Source: Sternotherus odoratus (lineage: Eukaryota > Chordata > Testudines > Kinosternidae). Taken from it: a stretch of DNA of 64,000 nt. The DNA is taken from contig JAVMKO010000001.1 in NCBI GenBank assembly GCA_032164245.1, forward strand, positions 246,645,644 to 246,709,643, given 5' to 3'. Numbering within the stretch: the first letter of the stretch is position 1; every line of letters begins with the position of its first letter. Positions 24,881-37,289 of this stretch are shown piece after piece. The notes beneath the pieces were generated by a model. The model made no database searches. It had not been told where the DNA came from and saw only the letters and a list, made by a program, of their open reading frames with translations. Position numbers and translations under genes: made by a program.

Positions 24881-27831
24881 GTTTCATTTTTTATAATTAA
24901 ACAATCAATGGAGCAGGGACTTCAGTGAGGACTATTCATTACCACTATAAATTGTAATGAATAGATCACTAGACCAACTGAAAAAAAAAAAAAAAAAGAA
25001 TAATGGTATAGCCAGGTAATTAGGGACCTCACCTAGGAGATAGTTAAAACTTTCTTAATTCCTTAAGTTCCAAATCTATATTGTGTTCTTTCTGTTCTTG
25101 TGTTTAATAAATTATTTAAACATATTTTTTATTGGTAGTTATGATAGAACCAGGTATATTTCCCTCTGTCCTTTTGACCTACACCATCCTCACATAGCTT
25201 GGCTATACTGTAGGTATTTGAACTTGGGTTTCTTACTTCCAGTTTGACTGCACAGCCCTAGGTGCATACAGTGCTACTAGCTGCCCATATTATATAGGTC
25301 TCCAACAGCATTTGATCTCCAATTGTGTTTTCTCCTTGCACCTTATCACTTTATGCTCTATTCCAGGGCTTAAATTCTCATATATCCAGTGTCATTAACC
25401 TAGTCTTCCTTGCAGTGTGTTTTAGCACAATGCAAATGAAATACAAACTTGAAGAACAGTATTAGGAAAATATTTATTACATTTGTTAAAGGTGATGCAA
25501 CACAATAATCCACATTACATCACAATTAACAGTACCATCACTGTACAATATGAATTTCAAGGGTTATTTCCACAGTCACAGAACAATCACTGCTGCTCCT
25601 TTCAGATTTTTCTACTTCAGATAGAACGATAACATAAGTCTGATAGTAATAATATGAATAGTACAACAGACAAGGACAGCAGAATTAAAGGAAAACACAT
25701 ATCTACATTTAGAGTGCTATGAAAAAATCAAATATCCACCCTTAAAATCCATTTTAAGCAAAATGGTTGGGGTAGAAAAATTCGGAGTCTAACTCTATAC
25801 AATCACTTTAAACAAGACATTTTCTGGTAACTCCCAGGCATTGCTTCATTGTGTCCAGTCTGAACAGTTTCTTTTCGTTCTCTGCCACGGAGAAATCACA
25901 ATGTAGAAAAAGTGTTCCTTTCTTGCACTCCAAGGTGTCGCTGCTTTAAAAAAACATCATAGTCTTCAATCCACTCCATGGAAAGTAATGGGATTAGATC
26001 ACTATCAGAGTTTCTTTCACTGGGTTAAATGAGCTGAGTCTTGCTGAAAAGCTCTATGCTCTTTATTACAGCTGAGCCAGGAAACGCAAGCTATCCTTTG
26101 TTGGTTTTAAAGTTAGATGTCCTCATTGTGTTTAGTCATGTCATTATCAGAACTTTTGCTTTACCTGTACTTAAAAATCTTGGTATTAGCAGCAGGTTAA
26201 CTTTATATAAAGAGGCAGCCAGAGTGAACTAATCTGCTGTCTAGGATTTTACATTCTTGGCCTCATTATTAAATGCAGTGTAACCAATTTGAGGTCTCTA
26301 ATTTACATCTGTTTTTTTACATTGGCTTTATCCAACTAATCTGAGCAGTATTCTTTTTTCTTCATTTGATGAATCAGATGTTTAATGGATATACAGTTTG
26401 TCTAGTCTCTATGACCGCTGTTGTACAACAATATGACATCGTTCATCAAACTGTGCTCAGTTTACCAGGGTTATTTCAAATATATGAAAGGATTAATGAA
26501 TTCATTTATAGAATGATATTTTATCTTTGATTAGAACAGGAGATTAAAATAAATCAGTTATATTAGGCATTAGCACATACTGTAGTGGTGCTTTTAGTTT
26601 TAGCACACTTTTAGGATCATGAAAATAAAATATGGTAGATGTTTTTATGTGCAAAGAAGCCCCATCATCACAGAAATACTGTATAATTTACAAGAGCATG
26701 GTCTTGTTTCTACATGTTGGTCTAGCCATAGATGTAATAACAAATTTTCCAAAATGTACTCAAATTTTTATATTAACTGATCACAAAACCAACTAAAAAT
26801 TACAAGGAAAAATCCCGAGAAAATCAGTTTTCTAGATTATTAAATTTCCCTGACTTGCCACGTGAGAGCACCTTCTCCTGGTATTTCAGTAGGAATATAA
26901 TCCCTCTGTTTTTGTGTATATGATGGTAACATTGGCTCTAAAGACATGATGAAAACCACAGATGGATTTTTGGCTATAAAATTCCCATTAGTGAGCTGCA
27001 GATGTCTTCGGTATATTACCCTGGCATGAAATTCTAGGTGGCCCGCCATAAAATAAAAAAATTAAATGGGTATTTTTTCAGTGCGACATCCTTATGATTT
27101 ATCCAAACTGCTGCTGCAACACATACAATAGACAGTACTCTTTTCAATTTACTTAAAAGGCGACTAGATTGCCATGTTAATTGAGATGGACATATAACTG
27201 ACGACTGGTTCACTCATTTTGGCTGATTTGAATAATATGGCATAATAGGTGCTTCTAGAAACTCGGTATGAACATAGAAAGATAATGACAAATTGGCAGA
27301 TGTCAGAGAGAAGCAACCTAAGTGATCCAGGGAGTGAAGGAAAGGACTTGAGTAGAATGTTGAAAAAATCTAAATATAGAGAGCCTAGCTAAAATGATAA
27401 CTAAGGGGGACAGGAGGGAGGAATTATTTGCTATAGACTATGGGCTGTACTAGGAGTAATGAGATAAGATTAAGAAAAGGAAAATTTAGGCTAAATATCA
27501 GGAAGACTCTTTGACAGGAGTTGTATTAGAATGTGGAATAGTGTCCTAAGGGTAGTGGTGGAAGATTCATCACTTGAGGTTTTGAACACTAGACAAAACA
27601 TAGCACAGGAGAATGTATAGTAGCGGAAAATCATTCATTGGCAGAGAGATTAAATAAATTCAAACTTCTATTTTCTGTGAAACTGTCAGGAAATTCTAAA
27701 CTTAATTTTCTCAGTGTGTTTTATACTTTTACACATATTTTTTCTTAATCTCTTTTTGCACATTTTGTCCCTTTCCTGAATACGCTACCATATATTTTGT
27801 GGAGGTATTTTGAAAAATATTTTGTTGTATC
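24881..27831. other. No recognisable feature
   Basis: AT-rich DNA with an A-run at about 24981-24997. No recognisable coding sequence or repeat. Confidence 0.4.
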
Positions 27832-27960
27832 AAGAATCAGAGAGGTAGCCGTGTTAGTCTGGGTTTTCAGAAGCGACAAAGAGTCCTGTTGCACCTTAAA
27901 GACTAACAAAATTATTGAAGCATAAGCTTTCATGGGCTAGTACCCACCTCGTCAGATGCA
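27832..27960 (+). mobile_element. Turtle tRNA-derived SINE (Cry-like)
   Basis: The head has a Pol III A-box-like stretch (TAGCCGTGTTAGTCTGG, 27847-27863). The body follows: 'cgacaaagagtcctgttgca', 'ttaaagactaacaaaa', 'agcataagctttcatggg', and the tail 'cccacctcgtcagatgca'. This is the characteristic turtle SINE. It is joined at its 3' tail to an inverted partial copy. Confidence 0.9.
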
Positions 27961-28043
27961 TCCGACGAGGTGGGTACTAGCCCACGAAAGCTTATGCTTC
28001 ACTACTTTTGTTAGTCTTTAAGATGCCACAGAACTCTTTGTCA
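27961..28043 (-). mobile_element. Inverted 5'-truncated SINE copy
   Basis: This is a near-perfect reverse complement of the 3' two thirds of the neighbouring SINE ('tccgacgaggtgggtact' ... 'gaactctttgtca'), without the tRNA-like head. It starts at the very base where the plus-strand copy ends. Confidence 0.9.
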
Positions 28044-28340
28044 TTTTGTTGTGTGTTTGTTATGATCCAGTTGTTGTAGGTGCATTTTAATAGTCATAAG
28101 TATGAAACATTAATAGAACATGCTTTAGCCAGGTAGTAAAGATGGTCAGGATTTTTCCAGAAAACATATTTTCTGTGAAAAAAAAATTGTGGGAAAATTT
28201 GATGTGGTCTGAATGGCAGAAAACCAAAATGAAAATTTCAGTTGTCAAACTGAATCAAAATATTTTGCTTTGTTTTACTTTTTAAGTCACTTTAACATTA
28301 CTCTGTAATTGCCATTGAGCCTCATGAGAGTTGCAGTTCA
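28044..28340. other. AT-rich dispersed-repeat texture
   Basis: Resembles 23830-23990 and 24400-24640; no gene seen. Confidence 0.3.
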
Positions 28341-28447
28341 GCTGGACTACATCTCCCATGAAGACCTCAGTCTTCCATCCAGTTGAAATGCTCAGAGGCA
28401 CCATAGAAATCCTATGACACAGTGCATCATGGGAAGTGTACTCTGGT
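28341..28447. repeat. Inverted repeat around 'actacatctcccatga'
   Basis: 'ggactacatctcccatgaa' (28344-28362) is the approximate inverted complement of 'tgcatcatgggaagtgtact' (28423-28442). Looks like a small foldback or MITE relic; no TSD identified. Confidence 0.45.
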
Positions 28448-28654
28448 CAAGGAATCTGGTCCTTTACTGAAAGTCCCATGAAGCACCACTGCAGCTCAGG
28501 CGGATGTCTAACTGGCATGAAATGTTTCAGTGTAATTCAACAAACTAAAATGAAATATTCAAGAATAATGAAGAATTGTATATCATTTCCTCAGTGTTTT
28601 GCTTGCTTTCCTGAGGGCTGTAAGACCTTGGTGTAATTCGATGTGTTGGGTTCA

Positions 28655-28748
28655 GTGTGTGGTACTGGGTGGTTGTGGCCTGTGATTTACAGGAGGTCAG
28701 ACTAGATGGTCTGGTGGCCTTAAAGTCTCTGACTCTTCTATGTCTCTA
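28655..28748 (+). mobile_element. CR1 LINE 3' end fragment
   Basis: 'caggaggtcagactagatgg', then 'ggccttaaagtctctgactc', is a CR1 3' UTR in forward orientation, ending at a degraded terminal repeat. Confidence 0.8.
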
Positions 28749-31700
28749 ATCAAAAATGTCAAACTAAATTGTTTTGACAAATCTGATATAAAATTGTTCT
28801 CATTATCTATTTTGTGTTTAAAATGTTGAAATTTTGGCTTTTTGTCCCAATCTGACTCCCTCCCCCAAACATTTAAACCATCAAAACATGTTTACTTCTA
28901 ATATGTAATCAAGATAAGTGTACATTCCTTTATCTATGACAGACCTATAGGGTGACCAGATGTTTTGATGGGCTGAATGAACTATTATGATAATGTAATT
29001 TGTCTCTGTTATTATTTACAAACAATGAACCTCACATATATCATCCTTATAAGCTCATATGTTGCCAGGTTGGTCTTCACCATACAACACACATATCTTT
29101 ATACAATCTTCCTCTGAGCAATAAGATCTACTAGGGATATGAAAGGAAACTTGTTCCCTTTTTGAAGGCAAATCTGTTTGGGAGTTCACTGCAATACCAG
29201 TAACTTTTTTAAAACTTTATATTTACTCTTTGCTTTGAGGCACAGGGAGAATGGCAATGGGCCATCTTATCCTCAGAGCACCATAGAGGCACACATGTTC
29301 TACCCTATACCTATAGATGAAGACAAATGTCAGTTATGATGTGTCACAAACACAAAAAGAATAAACACTGCAGCTTCTGAAATCGTGTGCACAGTAGCCT
29401 CTTGAAGTCTTTTAAAGCTTTTTAATTGCAATGTTTTCTCAACATCTCTAGTAGGTCTTACAAGCCTCGGAGGCTGAGAAAACCAGGTAGGCTTGGCAGG
29501 TTTTCATGCTGCTTTACTGAGCCTCAGGCAAGCAAGGGTCATAACTCACTGTGGGCTTAATTATCATTGCTATATTGATGACATTCTGTATTTACTGCAA
29601 CACCGACAATTTTCTTTTTATTTACACAAGTTTTGCAAGATTGGCTGTTAGTCCAAAAATGGATGTTTTTTCATTATCTTTCTTTGAATGGTAATAAAAA
29701 CAAAGAATTATTGGATGTTGTCCTCCCATCTACCATTACTTTTCTTTAAAGATTTGTAGCTTCACTTTTTTAAGAGCTCTAATCTAATATCTAACACAGT
29801 CATGTAAATTCTGGGTTATTTATGGATTGTATTTTGTTTGTTTTTTTCAGCATATTTTAAGTAGTTTAGAACTTGCTCAAAATATTTGAACAAACATATT
29901 TGTGTATACCCTACATCTGTGGCATAGGTGTAATTGTGCATACAAAATAATTAGAAATTGTATTTTTCATGGGATTTATTAACTTACTTTGTTGTAATTT
30001 AGTGGAATTCAAAATCCTTTTGCACTAATTAATGCACTAACATCAATTCCAGGTGGATGGAAACCAAGCACAGTTTTGGTTCCCAAACTTGAGACACTTA
30101 AGTAGCAACCGATTATCTGAAAGTGCTGGGCACCCATCCTCTGAAAGTCAAGCCAATTTGAGTGTTCTCTAAATTGGACCTCCCAAATAACCAGTTTTTT
30201 AAAAATGTAGGACAAGTATATTTTTAAGATTAGGGTAGCACTTTCAGATAATCAGTTGCTACTCCTTGAATAGCCATGGTTTCCCCTTTAGATAACCTCT
30301 TAATATTTTTTATTTCCTCTCAATTTGGAGAGTAGAAGGGGAAGGAGCAAAGGAAGGAGAGAGAAAGACAAAATGTGCATCCAAGAAAATATCGAAATAA
30401 ACTGAATAATATAATGCTGGATAATAAATTACACTAGATTTCTAACAGATTCACTAGGTCATTTGCATCCACATACATTCAAAAGAATTCATCATGATTA
30501 ATGTTAGTACAGTGAATAACAAAGGAAATAATGATGCTCTGTAACCTGTTATAGAGGGTTGCCATAAAAATTTGCTAAACAATGTGAAAATTGTGTGTTC
30601 TTTAAGTTACAATGACACTTGAAAATAATAGACCAATTATTATTAATTCCTTTGGTACTTACTGTAATAACATTAACCAAGATGAGCTCATCTGCTATTA
30701 GTGAAGATGTCATACATATTTCTAACATTATTTCAGCATTACTTAACTGGAGCATTACTAACAAAAAATACCTGAGGGTATAATATTGTGATTCCAGTAT
30801 CAATGCACAGGGTGATTACAGAAAGTGGGGATGATTTCCCCTTCCTTTGCAGTGGTAAGTTAGTGAGTGAAAAGCTAAGCAGGGACAAGGCCATGGGAGG
30901 GAGAGGGCTTTTTGTGTGTGTATGTGTGTGGGAGAAGGCATGAGGCAGATAGTCGAAGACAGTGTGTAAAATCCACTTCACCAACCTTTTCCGATGCTAG
31001 CTATGGGTCATCTCTGCAGGCCACATACAGAAATATAATTCCAGATCCTAGAATCAGATTTTTATTTAGGTCAGATTTTGACATTAATATTAAATTAAAA
31101 AATCGAAATAATTTTTTCAGGGTGAGACTACAGCTCACCCTGGAGTCTGGTTGTTAAGATCAATATTTGTAAGGGCAAGTTGGAGACAGAAGCCAAAGGT
31201 GTCACTTTCCACCTTGTTGTGATGTTTTGATTTCATCTTTTTCACTACTGAGAACATGCTTTTACAGTGCTATGAGCTTCCAAACATCAAACACGGTTTG
31301 GAAAATGAACCTAAAGAACAAGTTTTCAGAAGTTTTTATTCACTCCATTCTTGGAAAGAAAACAAGAATCAGCCTGAAGTTCACACAGCTGTAGCTGAAG
31401 ATCTTGTAGTTGTTGCTCAACTGGTACTCCATTGGATTGTTGAACAGGTGAATGTTGGATCTCAAACTCTAACAATATGAAAATCTGGCACTGAACTAGT
31501 CTGAGATATCTGAAAGAATCTCCAAGAAGCTGTGAAAATCAGCAACATTAATCTCCTTGCATGATGGAAAATAATCGATGAAACAATGGCATACCTTTCA
31601 AAATTCTTTGTCATTTTGTTCATCCCCAGAGGCATGAGCTTTCTTGATTGCACACCTTTTTACCACCACACCATGCCTAAAAGGCTTTTGATATTTCAGT

Positions 31701-33179
31701 TGCTCGAGGCAGCATAAGATGCAGACAGACTTTCAGTTTGCGCAGTTGAAGGTTTCATCAGTATGTTTCTCTGTTTTTGAAATTTGCTGTGCTGCAAAAT
31801 GGTGGCTTCCATGCAGTGGGACCTCACATGCACCATATGTGAGAGGTCACATCTTGTGGAGGATGCCATGTTGTGGAGTGGGTCTCCATCATGTGCAAGC
31901 ATTTCACTGCAATGCTTTTGACACTCTGGACAACCTCTGCTGAGGGAGTAGATGCCTCAGGGCCTGGATGGAGTTGTCTTGCGGGACAGATCTGGCTCAC
32001 AGGCCACCAGTTCGACTACCTATGATATGGATGGAGTGCAGAGTCGGAGAGGTGAAATCCAACCCCAGTTGCAGGTCCAGAATGCTGGGCTATTGCTCAA
32101 ACACTCCAAGTCTGGCCTTCATGGCCACTATTCTAGATTAACAGCTCCAGTATTTCTGGGCCATTTATACAGGTTACTGAGGACACTGCATTAAGACAAT
32201 TATATAATCCCACCCCAGTATGGACTTCTACACTAGCTTATAAAGGGTTAACATGAAGATGTTTTAGGTGAAATCTATGGATTTCATTCTTTCAGGCAGT
32301 CATCCTGAGCTGTATGTAGCCTTACCCAAGGTTCTTAAGTGATGGGATGGGCCTTTCATAAGCACCCAATTCTCCCAAAAGGATGAGCATTGTAACAGAA
32401 GCATCTTTCCCTCCAACCACTCATTTCTTTCAAGCCAGGGGCTATTGGTATCCTCTATCTCTTTATAGATTTGTTAAGATTTGCACATCTTTAAAAGAGA
32501 AGAAGGACACTCAGTGCTAATAAACATAAGTGCCCCAAGCATTCAATAGGTAGAAACTATCAAAAGCTGTGGGAGCATAAGTATCCTTCCAGGACACTAA
32601 AGGCATGTCTATAATGCAATAAGCACCCACTGCTGGCCTGTGACAGTTGACTCAAGCTCATGGAACTCAGGCAGTGAGACTATAAAATTGTAGACATTTG
32701 GGCTTGGGGACCTTGTGAGGGGGAGAAGTGTCCGAGAGCCTGGGCTGAAATCAGGATTTTACTGTAGGACCTTAAATTCTGCATGAAGAATCCAAACTCT
32801 GATATCCTGCTAACCTTATGTGCCTGAGCTACTTTTGACTCATAGAAGTTACCAAAGGAAAAGAGCTACCTATCCAGCTTTTTCACTATACCTGATGTAA
32901 GCATGCCTTTTTGTCTCCAAGATATTTAAAATATATATTTCTAGTAAAAAGATGAAAATAGAAAGTATTTAAATGCTTCGGTATCATTACAGAACTCACA
33001 CACTTGCTTAATTAATGAAATGCTACATTTACTTAGGGATCTGTTCATAGGTACATATTTTGGCTAAATGTACGGTTAGATTCCATTGGCTCAAGCCCAT
33101 TGTGCTCTGTTGCATACCTGAGCAAAAGGTAGCCAGAATCTTTTTGTTTGGACACCATGTCCCAGGTTTTGAAATATAT
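28749..33179. other. Mostly unrecognised DNA
   Basis: A fragment of the TAGGGTGACCAG MITE family sits at about 28948-28962. 31940-32030 holds phrases ('gggacagatctggctcacag', 'gccaccagttcgac') that look like the end of an old DNA transposon. No gene found. Confidence 0.35.
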
Positions 33180-33400
33180 TTAGACATTGCCGCACCCATC
33201 ATTGCAATGCCTAACTGACTGAGGAGCCTGTCTTATTTTCAAAGGGGATTTAGGCACTAAGAGACAAAATCCCAACGTGATTTGGGCTTGCAAGTGCCTA
33301 AATTTAAAAATAGACTTAGGGTCCTCAGGAAGTTTGGCCTGGCAATGCTGAGTGCAGCAACACCTAAACACCTTTTAAAAAACTGGGCCCATGAGCATTA
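33180..33400. repeat. Ancient 'taggcacctaa' family relic
   Basis: Phrases such as 'tttcaaaggggatttaggca' and 'aagtgcctaaatttaaaaat' belong to the same dispersed repeat texture as 7730-7960, 53665-53990 and 57200-57340. Confidence 0.4.
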
Positions 33401-33767
33401 AAGCATGGAAGGAAATAAAGTTGTTGGACATTAGTGCTAGTAACCCTGAAAGGGAATGCTTTGGAACTGATGGACTCCTACACTGTACTTTTTAAAAAGA
33501 GACTGCTTCTCAGAGTGAGAACTCCTCTGTAAGTTCCTCCATAGTGTTGTGATTTGAAACCAAAACCAGGCCCTTGTAAAGTCTGAATGCTCCTTTTCCC
33601 ATAGTCATATTTCTTGACATTTATTCTGCCCTTAAAACCATGAACAAATGACTTATCCCTGAAGTGATGAATGGAACTGATAGAGAAGATTGAACCTTGG
33701 TGAACATCTATGAAGATCAAAGCCCCATTTGCTTCTCTAATAATCACACATCAGCCTTATTTTCTTT

Positions 33768-33828
33768 GGATATGTCTACTCAAAAAATCTGCTTTACTTC
33801 ACAGAAACTTGCCAGTGTAGACAAGCCA
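33768..33828. repeat. Short foldback repeat with GTCTAC ends
   Basis: 'ggatatgtctactc' and 'agtgtagacaagcc' form inverted ends around about 40 bp. Likely an internally deleted member of the GTCTACAC repeat group. Confidence 0.4.
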
Positions 33829-34560
33829 TTTGTCACCTACTCCTGCTACAGTACTTTGATTACCATTCTCTATGGATCCCCTTTACTTCTCCAGTGTGTC
33901 TTCCATCCTCCACACTTCACTGAAGCCATGCTTATAGGGAACCAAATTGTCCTCTGCTGCTGGTCTGTGAATGCATAAGGAGTGAAGGAGAGTGCTTGTA
34001 TCTTCCACTCCCTCTTATACCCTGCTCAACAACTGAGCACATTCACCTTCTTTGTGCTCCCTCAATCACAATATCTACTTCTTATGTGTAACCCATGGGA
34101 CCAATGCAATCCTGTCCCATTTAAGTCAATGGGAGTTTTGCAAGCCCACCATGTACTAGGGAAGAACAATGCTTCTGAGCATGAGAATTCATCCATGAGT
34201 TCCTCCACATGCTTGTGACTTAAAGCCATAACTAGGCCCTTGTGAACTCTGAAGGCTCCTTTTTTCCGTAGTCATTCTTCTTGACCCCTATGATGCCCTT
34301 AGAACTCTGGCCAAATGATTTATCCTTGAGATTCTCTTCAGACTGGGCTTCCAGTCAGGTCAGTGCATAGAAGTCCAGTGAAGTAGGAGAAGAAACAGAC
34401 TGAGTTTCAAAGGTCCTTGTTGGACTAGGTCTTGGGAAAAAGGTTGTCTGTGCTTTTGCATGTAGAGTCATGCTTGGAGGTGGAGGAAAAGGAAGCAGGG
34501 GAAGGGAATGTGTGGTGATGAGAGACAGGAAAAAAAGCTCTTACAATCATAATCTTTAAA
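33829..34560. other. No recognisable feature
   Basis: Unassigned flanking DNA. The last base, A at 34560, is the left half of the AT dinucleotide split by the Helitron. Confidence 0.4.
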
Positions 34561-34582
34561 TCTATATATATAAAAGTCAAGT

Positions 34583-34630
34583 CGTGTATGTATGAGTGTA
34601 TGTATGTATGTATGTATGTATGTACGTATG
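34583..34630. repeat. (GTAT)n microsatellite near the Helitron 5' end
   Basis: Tandem GTAT/GTATG units with one GTAC variant, about 20 nt inside the Helitron. Confidence 0.95.
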
Positions 34631-34829
34631 ACAGCGAACTCCTCCCGCACCGTTTGAGCCAGAGACTTGAAATTTGGTACAGTGAGGGGTCTTGGGGTCT
34701 AGATCTTGGTAAGGGTCGAAAAATTTTCGGATCTCACCTCTGACGCCCCCCAGGGGTGAAAGTCTTTCAGGGCCAATCACATCGGCTGGGCGGTTAGGTG
34801 CTGATGATGTCATAATACCCCCTCCAACA

Positions 34830-37095
34830 GACACCGCACTCGCTCAGCTCGCCCCTCCCTCCTCCAACGGAACCCCGGAGATCCCTCAGCTCACTGCCCC
34901 TCCCCCCTCCCAACGGAACCACGGAGATCCCTCAGCTCACTGCCCCTCCCTCCTCCAACGGAACGCCGGAGATCACTCAGCTCACTGCTCCTCCCCCCTC
35001 CCAATGGAACCCCGGAGATCACTCAGCTCACTGCCCCTCCCCCCTCCCAACGGAACCCCGGAGATCCCTCAGCTCACAGCCCCTCCCTCCTCCAACAGAA
35101 CCCCGGAGATCACTCAGCTCACTGCCCCTCCCTCCTCCAACGGAACCCCGGAGATCCCTCAGTTCTCTGCCCCTCCCCCCTCCCAATGGAACCCCGGAGA
35201 TCACTCAGCTCACTGCCCCTCCCCCCTCCCAACGGAACCCCGGAGATCACTCAGCTCACTGCCCCTCCCTCCTCCCAACGGAACCCCGGAGATCCCTCAG
35301 CTCACTGCCCCTCCCTCCTCCAACGGAACCCCAGAGATCACTCAGCTCACTGCCCCTCCCCCCTCCAACAGAACCCCGGAGATCACTCAGCTCACTGCCC
35401 CTCCCTCCTCCAACGGAACCCCGGAGATCCCTCAGTTCTCTGCCCCTCCCCCCTCCCAATGGAACCCCGGAGATCACTCAGCTCACAGCCCCTCCCCCCT
35501 CCCAACAGAACCCCGGAGATCACTCAGCTCACTGCCCCTCCCTCCTCCAACGGAACCCCGGAGATCCCTCAGTTCTCTGCCCCTCCCCCCTCCCAATGGA
35601 ACCCCGGAGATCACTCAGCTCACTGCCCCTCCCCCCTCCCAACGGAACCCCGGAGATCACTCAGCTCACTGCCCCTCCCTCCTCCCAATGGAACCCCGGA
35701 GATCCCTCAGCTCACTGCCCCTCCCTCCTCCAACGGAACCCCGGAGATCCCTCAGTTCTCTGCCCCTCCCCCCTCCCAATGGAACCCCGGAGATCACTCA
35801 GCTCACTGCCCCTCCCCCCTCCCAACGGAACCCCGGAGATCACTCAGCTCACTGCCCCTCCCCCCTCCCAACGGAACCACGGAGATCCCTCAGCTCACTG
35901 CCCCTCCCTCCTCCAACGGAACGCCGGAGATCACTCAGCTCACTGCTCCTCCCCCCTCCCAATGGAACCCCGGAGATCACTCAGCTCACTGCCCCTCCCC
36001 CCTCCCAACGGAACCCCGGAGATCCCTCAGCTCACTGCCCCTCCCTCCTCCAACGGAACCCCGGAGATCCCTCAGCTCACTGCCCCTCCCTCCTCCAACG
36101 GAACCCCGGAGATCAGTCAGCTCACTGCCCCTCCCCCCTCCAACGGAACCCCGGAGATCACTCAGCTCACTGCCCCTCCCTCCTCCAACGGAACCCCGGA
36201 GATCCCTCAGTTCTCTGCCCCTCCCCCCTCCCAATGGAACCCCGGAGATCACTCAGCTCACTGCCCCTCCCCCCTCCCAACGGAACCCCGGAGATCACTC
36301 AGCTCACTGCCCCTCCCTCCTCCCAACGGAACCCCGGAGATCCCTCAGCTCACTGCCCCTCCCTCCTCCAACGGAACCCCAGAGATCACTCAGCTCACTG
36401 CCCCTCCCCCCTCCAACAGAACCCCGGAGATCACTCAGCTCACTGCCCCTCCCTCCTCCAACGGAACCCCGGAGATCCCTCAGTTCTCTGCCCCTCCCCC
36501 CTCCCAATGGAACCCCGGAGATCACTCAGCTCACAGCCCCTCCCCCCTCCCAACGGAACCCCGGAGATCACTCAGCTCACTGCCCCTCCCTCCTCCAACG
36601 GAACCCCGGAGATCACTCAGCTCACTGCCCCTCCCCCCTCCCAACGGAACCCCGGAGATCACTCAGCTCACTGCCCCTCCCCCCTCCCAACGGAACCCCG
36701 GAGATCACTCAGCTCACTGCCCCTCCCCCCTCCCAACGGAACCCCGGAGATCACTCAGCTCACTGCCCCTCCCTCCTCCAACGGAACCCTGGAGATCACT
36801 CAGCTCACTGCCCCTCCCCCCTCCAAACGGAACCCCGGAGATCACTCAGCTCACTGCCCCTCCCCCCTCCCAACGGAACCCCGGAGATCACTCAGCTCAC
36901 TGCCCCTCCCTCCTCCAACGGAACCCCGGAGATCACTCAGCTCACTGCCCCTCCCCCCTCCCAACGGAACCCCAGAGATCCCTCAGTTCTCTGCCCCTCC
37001 CCCCTCCCAACGGAACCCCGGACTACATCAGCTCACTGCCCCCCCCCCACCTGCGAAGGTCCCGGGAATCCCTCGGCTCTGGGCCCCCTCCCCCC
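34830..37095. repeat. 45/46-bp C-rich minisatellite, about 48 units
   Basis: The unit alternates between two lengths. The 46-bp type has a 'cctcccccctcccaacgg' start and the 45-bp type 'cctccctcctccaacgg'; both continue 'aaccccggagatcactcagc' and 'tcactgcc'. Variants include 'gatccctcag', 'cagttctctgcc', 'ccaatgg', 'aaccacgg' and 'aacgccgg'. Segments recur at fixed long offsets: 958 bp (around 34910-35010 and 35868-35968) and 1048 bp (around 35256-35477 and 36304-36525), so the array grew partly by block duplication. Neither length creates a stop codon, leaving all three forward frames open for 500-700 codons. The low-complexity products and frame-indifferent variation argue against a protein. 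Confidence 0.97.
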
Positions 37096-37127
37096 CTGCG
37101 ACGGATCTGAGTTGGGTTTGGTGGGAC

Positions 37128-37265
37128 GGTAAGTGAGGTGGGGGTGTCGGATTCGGTCGGGGGGTGAGGTGGGGGTGTCCGCTTTGCTTGGGGGGGTGGG
37201 AAGGTGTTGGGGTGGGTGAGGGGTGAGGGGTGGGTGTTGGGGTTGGTCAGGGGGTGTCAGCTGTC
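37128..37265 (+). repeat. G-rich segment with tandem GTGAGGTGGGGGTGT-like units
   Basis: Many G3-G7 runs on the plus strand, with the repeated phrase 'gtgaggtgggggtgtc' at about 37132-37148 and 37165-37181. Strong G-quadruplex potential just before the Helitron 3' hairpin. Confidence 0.8.
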
Positions 37266-37289
37266 TGCCACCTCCCCACCTCCGACTGA

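Noticed and set aside
31256..32194. Short forward frames that might be exons
   Set aside because: Frames are short and in different phases; part of the region resembles the end of an old DNA transposon.
34830..37095. CRISPR-like array
   Set aside because: Units are contiguous with no unique spacers and the genome is vertebrate; this is a minisatellite.
35004..37136. Three overlapping forward open frames of 504-710 codons plus reverse frames
   Set aside because: They are by-products of a stop-free 45/46-bp tandem repeat. All three frames are open at once, variation ignores codon position, and the products are proline/serine low-complexity.
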